A DNA stretch of 44,766 nucleotides from SpSt-77 sp049972045 (GCA_049972045.1 JBMFKS010000013.1:1-44766), one strand, 5' to 3'; positions 8,327-16,517 are shown, counted from the stretch's first letter. The notes: generated by a model not told the origin, from the letters alone. Made by a program: numbers and translations.

Positions 8327-9019
8327 TCACCTCCTCCGTTGGTCTCTGCTCCCCGCATCGGGCGGCTCTTCCTCCAGCCACCCCCGTTGCAGGGCGTAAC
8401 GGACCAGTTCGGCTCGGCTGCGCAGCCCCAGTTTGGCCATCGCGCGCGCCCGGTACGTTTCTACGGTCTTCACGCTCAGGTAGAGCATATCGGCGGCCTG
8501 CTGGTTGGTGTAGCCCAGCGCGATCAGCCGGAGCACTTCCTGTTCCCGGGGGCTCAGCGGCGGCTCCTCCCCCGGCGTCTCCAGCCGGACGTGCCGGTCC
8601 ACCATATTCTCCAGCAACCGACGGGCATGCTCCGGGTGGAGGTAGACCCCGCCGTGGTAGACCGTTCGGATCGCGGAGAGGAGTTCCCCCGCCGCGGCCC
8701 GCTTGAGGACGTAGCCGGCGGCCCCGGAGCGCAACGCCTCCTGCAGATACTCCTCATCCTCGTACATCGTCAGCATCAGCACGCGCGTCTCCGGCGCGGC
8801 CTCCCGGAGGCGCGGCAACACTTCCAGGCCCCCCATCCGGGGCATCGCCACATCCAGCACCAGGACGTCCGGTCGCAGGTCCCGTACCCGCGCCAGCACC
8901 TCCGCCCCGTCCCGGGCCTCCCCCACGACTTCTATATCCGGCTCCCCATCCAGGAGCATGCGCAGCCCGGCCCGCAGGACGGCGTGGTCATCGGCAATCA
9001 GCACCCGGATCCGTTCCAT
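8327..9019 (-). CDS. NarL/FixJ-family response regulator
   Basis: A 230-aa DNA-binding response regulator. The receiver domain (about 1-120) shows the acidic pair Asp10-Asp11 and the phosphoacceptor Asp56 in VLDVAMP, with the switch Lys in GYVLK. A LuxR-type helix-turn-helix follows (about 155-215: LSPREQEVLRLIALGYTNQQ, then SVKTVETYRARAMAKL). It lies in the same operon as the sensor kinase, though 225 bp of repeat-bearing DNA separate the two. It probably controls the reductase operon, whose promoter carries direct repeats about 600 bp downstream. No clear ribosome site precedes the ATG. Confidence 0.93.
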   Translation of the reverse strand: MERIRVLIADDHAVLRAGLRMLLDGEPDIEVVGEARDGAEVLARVRDLRPDVLVLDVAMPRMGGLEVLPRLREAAPETRVLMLTMYEDEEYLQEALRSGAAGYVLKRAAAGELLSAIRTVYHGGVYLHPEHARRLLENMVDRHVRLETPGEEPPLSPREQEVLRLIALGYTNQQAADMLYLSVKTVETYRARAMAKLGLRSRAELVRYALQRGWLEEEPPDAGSRDQRRR

Positions 9020-9244
9020 GAGGACGCAGATGAACGGAAACAGACCGCAGTCGCCGCGCTCCCAGGAGCACTATGAAGGATGAAAATGCTGTCCGCGTGG
9101 CGCGGATCAAACCGCAAAGAGCGCGAAGAACGCAAAGGAAGATTAACAGTCTTTGCGCCCTCTGCGTTCTTTGCGGTGAGTGGATATAACTCCGAAGGGC
9201 ACAAGGGGGGCGCGGCGATTTTCATATTTCGTCATACAACACCC
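9020..9244. other. Repeat-bearing gap between kinase and regulator genes
   Basis: This 225-bp gap inside the sensor operon holds no gene. Its main content is the CGCAAAG palindrome (separate entry) and AT-richer flanks. Minus-strand transcription has to pass through a potential long hairpin here, so kinase and regulator levels may be uncoupled. Confidence 0.6.
9111..9177. repeat. CGCAAAG-type dispersed palindrome
   Basis: Arms 9111-9137 and 9151-9177 are inverted repeats with 22 of 27 positions pairing, built from tandem CGCAAAG/CGCGAAG units. Repeats of this style (ACCGCAAAGA ... TCTTTGCGGT) are dispersed in many bacterial genomes. It is AT-richer than the flanking coding DNA. Confidence 0.75.
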
Positions 9245-11185
9245 TCAGCCGGCCTCCACCGGCACCTCCACCACGACTGTCGTCCCGGCGCCGGGGCGGG
9301 ATTCCACCCTCAGGTGGCCGCCAACCAGGGTGGCCCGCTCCTCCATCCCATATAGCCCCAGGCGGCCCCGCTCCCGCACCGCCTCCACGTCAAATCCCTG
9401 CCCGTCGTCCTCCACCAGCAGGACCACCCGGTTCCCCCGCCGCTCCAGCACCACGCTGACGTGCCGCGCCCTGGCGTGCCGGGCCGCATTGGTCACGGCC
9501 TCCTGCGCGATGCGGTAAATGGCAGTCTCCACCTCCGACGAAAGGCGCGCGGTCCCCATCCCCACCACCTCCAGGTCGGCCTCCAGCCCGAAACGGGCCC
9601 GGCAACTTTGGACGTAGCGGGCCAGCGCCGGCACCAACCCCAGGTCGTCCAGCACGCTGGGACGGAGTTCCAGCGCCAGGTTGTGCACCTCGTCCAGCGT
9701 CTGATTCACCACTTCCCGCATTCCGGCGACCAGCGCGCGGGCCTCCTCCAGCGACGCCGCGTTCTCCACCAGCCGCAGGTTGACCAGCAGCGCGGTCAGC
9801 GCCTGTCCCGCCTCGTCGTGCAGTTCCCGCGCGATGCGCTGCCGCTCCTCCTCCTGCGCCCGCATCAGCCGGTGGAGCAGGTCTCGCCGGACCGCCTCCT
9901 TTCGCCGGACCTCCTCCCAGAGCCGGGTGTTCTCTATCCCCACCCCCACTTGCCGTCCCACCGCCTCCAGCAGCCTCAGGTCCTCCGGACCGACCTCCCC
10001 CCGGCAGACCAGGCTCAGCAGGCCCACCGGATCCTCCCGGATCCGCAGCGGGATGAGGACGTGGTGGAACGGTCCCTGGCCGTCTCCTCCCAGCGGGCAG
10101 AACGGGCAATCGGGTGAGGGGGCCCGCAGGACCAGGGGGTGCGACTCCCCGCGGGCCGCCAGGCACCCCGCGCAGCGCGGACACCCGCTCAGGTCCGGCG
10201 CCCTGTCCGGCCCGGCCCAGAACGACGTCCAGACCCGACAGGCCTCCTCCCGCCCGGCCAGGCAGACCCATCCGCCCACCGCGCCGATCGCCGTCGCCGT
10301 CTCCCGCAGGGCCTCCCCCAGCGCCCGCTCCGGGTCCGTCGGTCCGGCCAGGATGCGGGAGACCTGGTAGAGGGTGGTGAGTTCCCGGTTGCGCCGGAGC
10401 AGGTCCTGCTGAAACGCTTCCATCTCCCGGCGGGATCGCTCCAGTCGTTCCACCATTGTGTTGAACGAGGCCTGGAGGTGGCCGATCTCGTCGTCGGCCC
10501 ACGGCGCCACCCGCTGGGAGAGGTCCCCCTCCGCCACCCGACGGGTCGCCTCCTCCAGCGCGCGGACGGGCTGGGTCAGGAGCCACGTCAGCAGGCTGCT
10601 GAGCCCCACTCCGACCAGGGAGACCGCCAGCGTCGTCAGCAGGAGCCGCCGGGTCGCCGCCCCGACTACCGCCTCCAGCCGCCGGTAGGACATCCCGACC
10701 CGCACTGTGCCGGCCCTCCCCCCAAACACCGGCACCGCCACGTCCTGGATCAACCCCTCCTCCGTCCGGAGAATCTCCCGGTGGTACGACTCCCCCGCGG
10801 CCACCCCGTTCGCCGCCAGCAGGTCCGGCGGGAACCCCCCTTCAAAGGAGTGGGCCAGGAGATTCCCCTGCGGGTCCAGGATGAACGCGTAGCGCACGTC
10901 CTCGTTGTTCCGGACGGTCTCACGGGTCAGAATGTAGAGGCTGTAGAGGTTGTTGGTCAGGATGAGGTCGGTGCTGCGGAAGGCCAGGTCGCGGGCGATG
11001 GAGAGGGCCCGCTGCTCCAGTTCCCGTTCCAGGCTCCGGGCCAGCATCGCCCGGGTCTGCGCCGTCAGCCCCAGCCCGAGGACGGCGATCATCAGCAGGG
11101 CAATGCCCATGATCTTGATCCGCAGGCTGACACCGCTGATGACGGGCCAGAGGCGGAGCCAGAAGCGAAGGAATCGCTCGCTCAC
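9245..11185 (-). CDS. NarX-like sensor histidine kinase with cysteine-rich GAF domain
   Basis: A 646-aa membrane sensor kinase. TM1 is at about 25-42, an extracytoplasmic domain at 45-180, TM2 at about 181-203, a HAMP linker at 205-255, a GAF-like domain at 275-425, then a HisKA_3 dimerisation domain with the phosphoacceptor His456 in RELHDEAGQALTALL, and a HATPase domain (VTNAARHARA, DDGQGFD, GLYGMEERA). The GAF region holds a cysteine cluster: 308, 316, 335, 338, 341, 360, 363, 394, including CPRCAGC and CPFC, which could bind a metal or an Fe-S cluster (inference). Its start overlaps the stop of the PhnD-like lipoprotein gene by 4 bp (ATGA), so the two are translated together and the lipoprotein probably presents ligand to the extracytoplasmic domain. 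Confidence 0.92.
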   Translation of the reverse strand: MSERFLRFWLRLWPVISGVSLRIKIMGIALLMIAVLGLGLTAQTRAMLARSLERELEQRALSIARDLAFRSTDLILTNNLYSLYILTRETVRNNEDVRYAFILDPQGNLLAHSFEGGFPPDLLAANGVAAGESYHREILRTEEGLIQDVAVPVFGGRAGTVRVGMSYRRLEAVVGAATRRLLLTTLAVSLVGVGLSSLLTWLLTQPVRALEEATRRVAEGDLSQRVAPWADDEIGHLQASFNTMVERLERSRREMEAFQQDLLRRNRELTTLYQVSRILAGPTDPERALGEALRETATAIGAVGGWVCLAGREEACRVWTSFWAGPDRAPDLSGCPRCAGCLAARGESHPLVLRAPSPDCPFCPLGGDGQGPFHHVLIPLRIREDPVGLLSLVCRGEVGPEDLRLLEAVGRQVGVGIENTRLWEEVRRKEAVRRDLLHRLMRAQEEERQRIARELHDEAGQALTALLVNLRLVENAASLEEARALVAGMREVVNQTLDEVHNLALELRPSVLDDLGLVPALARYVQSCRARFGLEADLEVVGMGTARLSSEVETAIYRIAQEAVTNAARHARARHVSVVLERRGNRVVLLVEDDGQGFDVEAVRERGRLGLYGMEERATLVGGHLRVESRPGAGTTVVVEVPVEAG

Positions 11186-12099
11186 TTCGGCCCTCCCGCC
11201 GCTCTCATGGTTTCCCGCGCCGAATCGTAGAGGCGGTCGTCCCCCGGCACGAACCGGTCCACCCCCAGCAGGCCCAGGACCTCCCGTCCTTCCGGCGTCC
11301 GGTCCATCTCCAGGAGCACCTGGCGCAGTTGGGCCCGCAGGTTCGGGTCTATCCCCAGCGGGGCCACCACGGGCGGCGCGCCGAAAGGCTCCGACTCCCA
11401 GACGACACGCGTCCGTTCCCGATACAGGGGCTCCCGTTCCCGAAGCGCCTCATAGACCAGGCTGTCCACCGCCGCGCCGTCCACCCATCCCTCCGCCACC
11501 GCGCGGACGGAGTGATCGTGGCTGTAGGTGAAGAGGGTCCGGGCGAAGAACGCCTCCGGGTTCTCCCCGGCGGAGCGGAGCAGGGCCAGGACGGCCAGAT
11601 AGCCGGAGAGGGAGAGGGGGTCCGTGAAGGCGAAGACGCCCCCGCGCAGGTCCTCCCAGCGTCGGGCCGGGCTCTCCGCCGGGACGATGAGGTAGGACTG
11701 GTAGGTCGTCTTCCCGCCCACCTGCGGGACGGCCAGCAGGTCCATCCCGAACTCCTGCTGGCCCCGGACGTAGGCTCCGGTGCAGATGAAGGCCAGGTCC
11801 ACCTGGCCGGTCCGGAGCAGTTCGTTGGTCTCGGCGTAGGTAGCCCGCTGGACCAGTTCCACCGGGCGGTCCAGGCGGTCGGCGAGGTATTCGGCGAGGC
11901 GGTCGTAGAGGGGGAGCGTGCTCTGGGGCGAGAGGATGGCAGCGACGGCGACCCGCAGCGCGGGCGAACCGGGCGGTGCGGTGGGCAGGGTGGTCGCCGC
12001 CTCGGGCGCGGTCAGCGAGACGCGCCGGTAGGCGGGCCGGGCGCACGCGCTCAAGAGCAGGATTCCGACCAGGAGGGCCAGCAGGAACTTTCGGCTCAT
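11182..12099 (-). CDS. PhnD-like periplasmic-type binding lipoprotein (sensor component)
   Basis: A 305-aa solute-binding protein of the phosphate/phosphonate (PhnD-like) fold. It has a lipoprotein signal with the lipobox LLSAC, Cys19 being the lipidated residue, so it sits on the outer face of the membrane. Family features include LRVAVAAILSPQSTLPLYDRLAEYL after the signal, TYAETNELLRTGQVDLAFICTG, and DSLVYEALRE. The start at 12099 is set by the signal peptide. No permease genes accompany it; instead it is coupled to a histidine kinase. PhnD-like domains serve as ligand sensors in TtrS (tetrathionate, fused) and in AioX/ArxX (arsenite, separate protein), so a role in detecting the oxyanion respired by the adjacent molybdoenzyme is the best inference. 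Confidence 0.85.
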   Translation of the reverse strand: MSRKFLLALLVGILLLSACARPAYRRVSLTAPEAATTLPTAPPGSPALRVAVAAILSPQSTLPLYDRLAEYLADRLDRPVELVQRATYAETNELLRTGQVDLAFICTGAYVRGQQEFGMDLLAVPQVGGKTTYQSYLIVPAESPARRWEDLRGGVFAFTDPLSLSGYLAVLALLRSAGENPEAFFARTLFTYSHDHSVRAVAEGWVDGAAVDSLVYEALREREPLYRERTRVVWESEPFGAPPVVAPLGIDPNLRAQLRQVLLEMDRTPEGREVLGLLGVDRFVPGDDRLYDSARETMRAAGGPK

Positions 12100-12144
12100 C
12101 GGCCACCGCGCGGAGGGCAACGCCGGCAGTTGTCCGGTGTGAAT

Positions 12145-12173
12145 ATTGTATCCCGATTTTCCCTGTTGGGCAA
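12145..12173 (-). promoter_or_regulatory. Sigma70-type promoter of the sensor operon
   Basis: On the minus strand TTGCCC (12168-12173) and TACAAT (12145-12150) are 17 bp apart, about 45 bp before the lipoprotein start codon. The spacer contains GATTTTCCCTG (plus strand, 12155-12165), a two-mismatch match to part of the direct repeat found at the reductase promoter, which could hint at autoregulation. Confidence 0.7.
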
Positions 12174-12292
12174 CTGCGGCAGGGCGGGACCGGCCCTCTG
12201 GCCTGTCCGAGCCGATCGGGCTCATTCGGCATCAACCAATTTATTGGGCCTCGCTCTTTTCAATCCAGTATCTCACCCTCCCCCAGAAACGG

Positions 12293-12331
12293 GGGGATTG
12301 GGCGGCGGCCTCCGGCCGCCGCCCAATCCCC
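12293..12331. repeat. GC-rich dispersed hairpin (GGCGGCGGCC family)
   Basis: A perfect 18-bp stem (12293-12310 with 12314-12331) closes on the loop TCC. Related hairpins with GGCGGCGG arms occur at 40064-40099 and 42680-42710. It lies in the 320-bp gap between the sensor operon and cdd, downstream of cdd on the minus strand, and may work as a terminator, though no T-tract follows. Confidence 0.75.
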
Positions 12332-12422
12332 TTTCCCTGCCCCTCTTCCCAGAGCGAAGCGATGGGGAGAGCCCCGGGGCAAAAACCTTCTGCGGGCGGA
12401 TTCGCCGCCACCCCCCCGACCT

Positions 12423-12890
12423 CTATCTTCGGGCTCCGACTGAGGGCGCTGTTTCGGACAATTCCGGGGATGGGGAGGGCAGGTCGGCGGCGCTGAAACT
12501 CTCCGGCAATAACTGGCGCAGGGTGGTCTGGCGCCAGCGGCCCGCCGCGTCGCCGACGAGGATGATCAGGTCCTCGGCGAACTCTCGCAGGGTCTGGCGG
12601 CAGGAACCGCAGGGGGTCCCGCCGTTTTCCGTCACCACCGCCAGCGCGATGAAATCCCGTTCGCCCTCGGAGACCGCCTTCACCACCGCCGTCCGCTCGG
12701 CACAGGTGCAGAGCGGATAGACGGCGTTCTCCACGTTGCAGCCGGTGTAGATGCGCCCGGAGCGGCCCAGCAGCGCCGCCCCAACCCGATAGTGGGAATA
12801 CGGCGCATACGCCTGCTCCCGGGCTTCCCGGGCTCGTTCCAGTAGCACCTGAGGGTCAAAATCGGCCGTTAAGGGTGAATTCCCGCTCAT
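12423..12890 (-). CDS. cdd: Cytidine deaminase
   Basis: Deaminates cytidine and deoxycytidine to uridine forms in pyrimidine salvage; 155 aa, of which about 130 match the homotetrameric class. The zinc site and catalytic base are visible: Cys63 and Glu65 in CTCAERTA, with the other two zinc ligands Cys94 and Cys97 in PCGSCRQ. The substrate motif YSHYRVGAALL is near residue 31 and GCNVENA near 50. The last 20 or so residues are Pro/Ser-rich and run beyond the usual end. It follows the CBS-domain gene on the same strand after 63 bp. Confidence 0.95.
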   Translation of the reverse strand: MSGNSPLTADFDPQVLLERAREAREQAYAPYSHYRVGAALLGRSGRIYTGCNVENAVYPLCTCAERTAVVKAVSEGERDFIALAVVTENGGTPCGSCRQTLREFAEDLIILVGDAAGRWRQTTLRQLLPESFSAADLPSPSPELSETAPSVGARR

Positions 12891-12953
12891 CGTGCTGATC
12901 CGTGCCTGCCATGAGGTGACCTGCGTCTGGTAAGGCCGCGGGTGAAACCGGCG

Positions 12954-14249
12954 CTATTCGCCACGCATCACCCGCACTTTGCGGATGCGCCGGCCGGAGA
13001 CGGTCAGTACCTCTATCCGCCACTCCCCCATCTGCAACTGGTCGCCGGCGACGGGAACCCGCCCCAGCGTACTGTAGATGAGACCCCCCAGTGTGTCGGC
13101 AGCCCCGGTGGGTAAGTTGGTCTCCAAGAGGTCGTTGACGTCGTCCAGATTCATCCGCGCGTCCAGGATGTACTCCCCCTCGCCGACGGGCTCAAAAGCG
13201 GGCTCCTCGGCGTCGTACTCGTCCTGAATCTCCCCGACAATCTCCTCCAGGATGTCCTCTACGGTGACCAGTCCCGCCGTCCCGCCGTACTCGTCCACCA
13301 CGATCGCCATGTGGATGCGCCGCTGCTGCATCTCCCGCAACAGGTCGTCCACTTTCTTCGTCTCCGGCACGAAGTAGGCCGGGCGAAGCATCTCCCGCAG
13401 CGGCGGGCGGGGACCGTCCCCCTGCAGGTGGAGCAACAGGTCTTTGGCATACACCAGTCCCACAATCCCGTCCACCGTCCCTTCGTAGACGGGAATGCGG
13501 GAATGGCCGGTCTCCGCGATGACCCGAACCACCTCCTCCGGTGGCGTCTGGACGTCCACGGCGACGATGTCGATGCGGGGAACCATGACCTCCCGCGCCA
13601 TGGTCTCGCCCAGGTCAAAGATGGAGTAAATCATCTCCTTCTCTTTCTCCTTGATAATGCCCTCTTCCTCTCCGGCGTCCACCAGGGTACGGATTTCCTC
13701 TTCGGTGACCAGGGTGGTGCCGGTAAGGGGGACGCCGCCGCAGGGAGATGTCAGGCGATTGCCCACCCAGACCAGCAGGCGGACGGGGGGCCAGAGGAGG
13801 GCGGTCAGGACCCGCAGGAGTCCAGCGAAGCGGACGGCCCACTCTTCCGGGCGGGCGGCGGCGATGCCCTCCGGCACCAGCCGTCCCACGACCAGGATGA
13901 GGGCCGAGAGGCCGCCGATGACAACGAGCAGGGCAAGACCGTCCGCCCAGGGGTGGGAGAGGCCCCCGGCGGCCAGGGCACGGGCCAGCGGGGAGAGCAG
14001 GGTGAGAGCCGCCAGAGCCGCCGCCAGCGCGGCCAGGAACGCTTTGCCCAGGTAGAGAGTGCCCAGCATGCGGCTGGCATCCTCCGCCAGCCGGAGGGCC
14101 AGCGCGGCGCGCGGGACCCCCTCATCGGCCATCTGGCGGAGCCGCCCGCGCCGGGCGCTGGCGAACGCCGCCCGCATCCCCGCCAGCAGGCCGTGCAGCA
14201 GGATCAGCCCGATGGTGCTGACCAACCCCAACCAGTTCGTGCTGCTCAT
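12954..14249 (-). CDS. CNNM/CorC-HlyC-type membrane protein with CBS pair
   Basis: A 431-aa protein with an N-terminal four-helix CNNM (DUF21) domain (about 1-170), two CBS domains (about 200-330: MVPRIDIVAVD, GHSRIPVYEGTVDGIVGLVYAKDLL, IHMAIVVDEYGGTAGLVTVEDILEEIVGEI) and a C-terminal CorC_HlyC domain (about 345-430). The family is linked to magnesium or cobalt efflux; the older name hemolysin is misleading. The start at 14249 was preferred to the ATG 33 bases upstream because GAGGAA is correctly spaced before it. It lies downstream of glmU, separated by a short inverted repeat. Confidence 0.92.
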   Translation of the reverse strand: MSSTNWLGLVSTIGLILLHGLLAGMRAAFASARRGRLRQMADEGVPRAALALRLAEDASRMLGTLYLGKAFLAALAAALAALTLLSPLARALAAGGLSHPWADGLALLVVIGGLSALILVVGRLVPEGIAAARPEEWAVRFAGLLRVLTALLWPPVRLLVWVGNRLTSPCGGVPLTGTTLVTEEEIRTLVDAGEEEGIIKEKEKEMIYSIFDLGETMAREVMVPRIDIVAVDVQTPPEEVVRVIAETGHSRIPVYEGTVDGIVGLVYAKDLLLHLQGDGPRPPLREMLRPAYFVPETKKVDDLLREMQQRRIHMAIVVDEYGGTAGLVTVEDILEEIVGEIQDEYDAEEPAFEPVGEGEYILDARMNLDDVNDLLETNLPTGAADTLGGLIYSTLGRVPVAGDQLQMGEWRIEVLTVSGRRIRKVRVMRGE

Positions 14250-14270
14250 CGCTGAGTTCCTCACACCAAG

Positions 14271-14318
14271 ACACAAAGGCACAAAGGTGTTATTTTTTGT
14301 GTCTTTGTGCCTCTGTGT
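14271..14318. repeat. ACACAAAGG-type inverted repeat overlapping the glmU 3' end
   Basis: Arms 14271-14286 and 14303-14318 pair at 15 of 16 positions (ACACAAAGGCACAAAG). The right arm encodes part of the last residues of GlmU (SHTEAQRHKK) and the stop codon lies in the loop. A half copy of the same sequence style occurs near 28730-28744. Confidence 0.75.
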
Positions 14319-15672
14319 GCGATGGATCTGTGCCTTCCCGTTTCCCCCGCTCCCGCGCCGGGACTCCGTAGGCCACGGTGTCGTCGGGGATGTCGTGGGT
14401 TACCACGGAGCCCGCACCGATGACGGCCCGGCGCCCCACCCGCACCGGCGCGACCAGCATGGTGCCGGAGCCGATGAACGCCTCCTCGCCGATCTCCGTC
14501 CGGTGCTTCTGGCGGCCGTCAAAATTGCAGGTGACGGTGCCTGCGCCGATGTTGGCCCCGGCCCCGACCCCGGCGTCCCCCACGTAACTGAAGTGGCCCA
14601 TTTTGGCCCCCGGGCCCAGGTAGGCGTTTTTGACCTCGCCGAAATTGCCCACGTGCGCCCCCGGTCCCAGATGCGCGCCCGGCCGGAGATGGCTGAAGGG
14701 GCCGACGTCGCTCCCGGCCTCCATCACCGCGCCTTCCACCACCGAGGCCACCACCCGGCAGCGGTCGCCGATGACGGAATCTTCTATCAGCGCGTGGGGG
14801 CCGAGATGGCACCCCCGGCCGACAGCCGTCCGCCCGCGCAGAATCGTATTGGGCCAGATGACTGTGTCCGGGCCGATGGTGACCGTCGGCTCAATGTAGG
14901 TTGTCTGGGGGTCTATCATGGTCACTCCGGCCTCCATCCAGCGGCGGTTGATGCGGCGGCGCAGGAGGGCCTCCGCCTCCGCCAGGTGGACGCGGTTGTT
15001 GATGCCCAGGGCCTCCGTGGGGTCGTCGGCGGCCACGGCGACCACCCGCTGCCCCTCCTCGGCCGCCATCTCCACCAGGTCGGTCAGGTAGTACTCCCCC
15101 TTGCGGCTGAGCGGGAGGGCCGGGAGATGGGCCCAGAGCCAGGCCGCGTCGCAGGCATATACTCCGGCGTTCAGTTCCCGGATGGCCCGCTCCGCCTCCG
15201 TCGCGTCGGCCTCCTCCACGATGCGCGCCACGCCGCCATCGGGCCCGCGGACCACCCGCCCGAAGCCCCGGGGGTCTTCGGCGACGACCGTCAGGATAGA
15301 AAGCACGGCCCGGGCCGAACGGCGCACGTCCACCACCCGGCGAAGCGTCTCCCCGGTCAGGAGGGGCATGTCGGCGTAGAGGATGAGCACCTCATCCACC
15401 CGCCCCTCCAGCGCCGGGCGGGCCTGGAGGACGGCGTGCCCGGTGCCCCGTTGCTCCCGCTGTTCCACGTAGGTAACGGCCTCCCCCACGGCCCGGCGCA
15501 CCTCCTCCGCCCCATGCCCCACCACCAGCACCGGGGGGAGGTCGGAGAGGCCGTTCACCGCATCCAGCGCGTAGAAGACCATCGGACGCCCGCAGAGAGG
15601 GTGGAGGACTTTGGGGACCTCCGACCGCATCCGCGTCCCCTGCCCGGCGGCCAGAATGAGGATTCCCAGCAT
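14290..15672 (-). CDS. glmU: Bifunctional UDP-GlcNAc pyrophosphorylase / glucosamine-1-phosphate acetyltransferase
   Basis: Makes UDP-N-acetylglucosamine for the cell wall and surface polysaccharide; 460 aa. The N-terminal nucleotidyltransferase domain begins ILILAAGQGTRMRSEVPK and contains VLILYADMPLLT and GTGHAVLQA. The C-terminal part (from about 255) is a left-handed beta helix of hexapeptide repeats ending in the acetyltransferase site (YVGDAGVGAGANIGAGTVTC, IGSGTMLVAPVRVG). The start at 15672 has GAGGAG upstream and matches the family; the open frame continues upstream without coding character. The last ten or so residues (SHTEAQRHKK) come from a dispersed inverted repeat rather than from the enzyme family. 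Confidence 0.96.
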   Translation of the reverse strand: MLGILILAAGQGTRMRSEVPKVLHPLCGRPMVFYALDAVNGLSDLPPVLVVGHGAEEVRRAVGEAVTYVEQREQRGTGHAVLQARPALEGRVDEVLILYADMPLLTGETLRRVVDVRRSARAVLSILTVVAEDPRGFGRVVRGPDGGVARIVEEADATEAERAIRELNAGVYACDAAWLWAHLPALPLSRKGEYYLTDLVEMAAEEGQRVVAVAADDPTEALGINNRVHLAEAEALLRRRINRRWMEAGVTMIDPQTTYIEPTVTIGPDTVIWPNTILRGRTAVGRGCHLGPHALIEDSVIGDRCRVVASVVEGAVMEAGSDVGPFSHLRPGAHLGPGAHVGNFGEVKNAYLGPGAKMGHFSYVGDAGVGAGANIGAGTVTCNFDGRQKHRTEIGEEAFIGSGTMLVAPVRVGRRAVIGAGSVVTHDIPDDTVAYGVPARERGKREGTDPSHTEAQRHKK

Positions 15673-15739
15673 ATCTCCTCGCTCCACGAGTTCTGACTGC
15701 AGATGCCAGACGCGGATGAAGCGCCTGGCACCCATCATC

Positions 15740-15767
15740 ATTATACCCGCAAATGGAGAATTGACCA
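15740..15767 (-). promoter_or_regulatory. Promoter of glmU
   Basis: On the minus strand TGGTCA (15762-15767) and TATAAT (15740-15745) are 16 bp apart, giving a leader of about 60 nt before glmU. The same -35/-10 pair and spacing recur upstream of the glycosyltransferase gene at 25134. Confidence 0.65.
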
Positions 15768-15809
15768 GCACCGGATGTCTGTCGGGAAGATGATCAGGAT
15801 AGGGTTGAT

Positions 15810-15837
15810 TTGGCATTCTGTCAACGAGGTGTATAAT
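15810..15837 (+). promoter_or_regulatory. Promoter of the HARE-HTH-like gene
   Basis: TTGGCA (15810-15815) and TATAAT (15832-15837) are 16 bp apart, about 60 bp before the start codon at 15896. It is divergent from the glmU promoter. Confidence 0.7.
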
Positions 15838-15895
15838 TTCCCGATGACGCTCACCGACCCGGTTGCAAGCGATGGAACAGGAAGAAAGGGGCTTT

Positions 15896-16384
15896 ATGGA
15901 CAAACCAACCGAGCAAAAGGTGATAGAAATCCTGGAGACCGACCCCGACTTCTACGTCCCCATCAAGAAACTCTGGCTGATGCTCCAGGCGGAGGGATTG
16001 GCACTGGACCTGGAACTGGAGGAGTTCCGGGCCCAACTGGAAGCAGATGACCGCTTTGAGATAGAGGACTTTGACGATTCCCTGCCGGGCGACCCCGAGG
16101 AGGTTGCCGAGATAGAGCGGGATCTGGAGGCGCTGGGCTTCTTCGGCGGCCCCCGGGTGAAACTGGCCAGCCGGGAGATGACCGCCGAGGACATCATGGC
16201 GGGCCTCCTGCGCAGCCTGGAGCGGATGAACGAGGCGCTGCGCGGCGCCTGGGAGGCCCGCCCCGAAGAGGATTGGGAGACCGAGGAGGGGTTGCTGAAC
16301 GCCCTGGCTATGGGCCAGGAGATGGAGGAGGAAATCCGCCGGGTAATGGAAGAACGGCGCCGGGAGGGTAAGGGGTTGGATTAG
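15896..16384 (+). CDS. Small acidic protein with HARE-HTH-like N-terminus
   Basis: A 162-aa protein of unknown function. Residues 1-60 look like a winged helix of the HARE-HTH kind found in the RNA polymerase delta subunit: a helix, KLWLMLQAEGL, then EFRAQLEADDRFEIEDF, where the L-x-x-DxRFE pattern is the hallmark. The rest is acidic and probably helical or coiled coil (MGQEMEEEIRRVMEERRREG at the end). The start at 15896 was chosen because AAAGGGG lies 4 nt upstream; ATGs at 15863 and 15872 are in frame. It is transcribed alone, divergently from glmU. It may be an RNA polymerase-associated or nucleic-acid-binding protein, which is inference from the motif only. Confidence 0.7.
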   Translation: MDKPTEQKVIEILETDPDFYVPIKKLWLMLQAEGLALDLELEEFRAQLEADDRFEIEDFDDSLPGDPEEVAEIERDLEALGFFGGPRVKLASREMTAEDIMAGLLRSLERMNEALRGAWEARPEEDWETEEGLLNALAMGQEMEEEIRRVMEERRREGKGLD

Positions 16385-16517
16385 TTGATTCACTGTTCCG
16401 TTCACCCTGTTATACCAATTGTGGTGGCGCCGTTCGTAGTCAGCCCCGCAGCGCCACGCGCCGAGGGCGCTCGCGCCGAGGCCTTAGGCCGAGGGCCCTT
16501 CGGGCTTCGCATGATGA

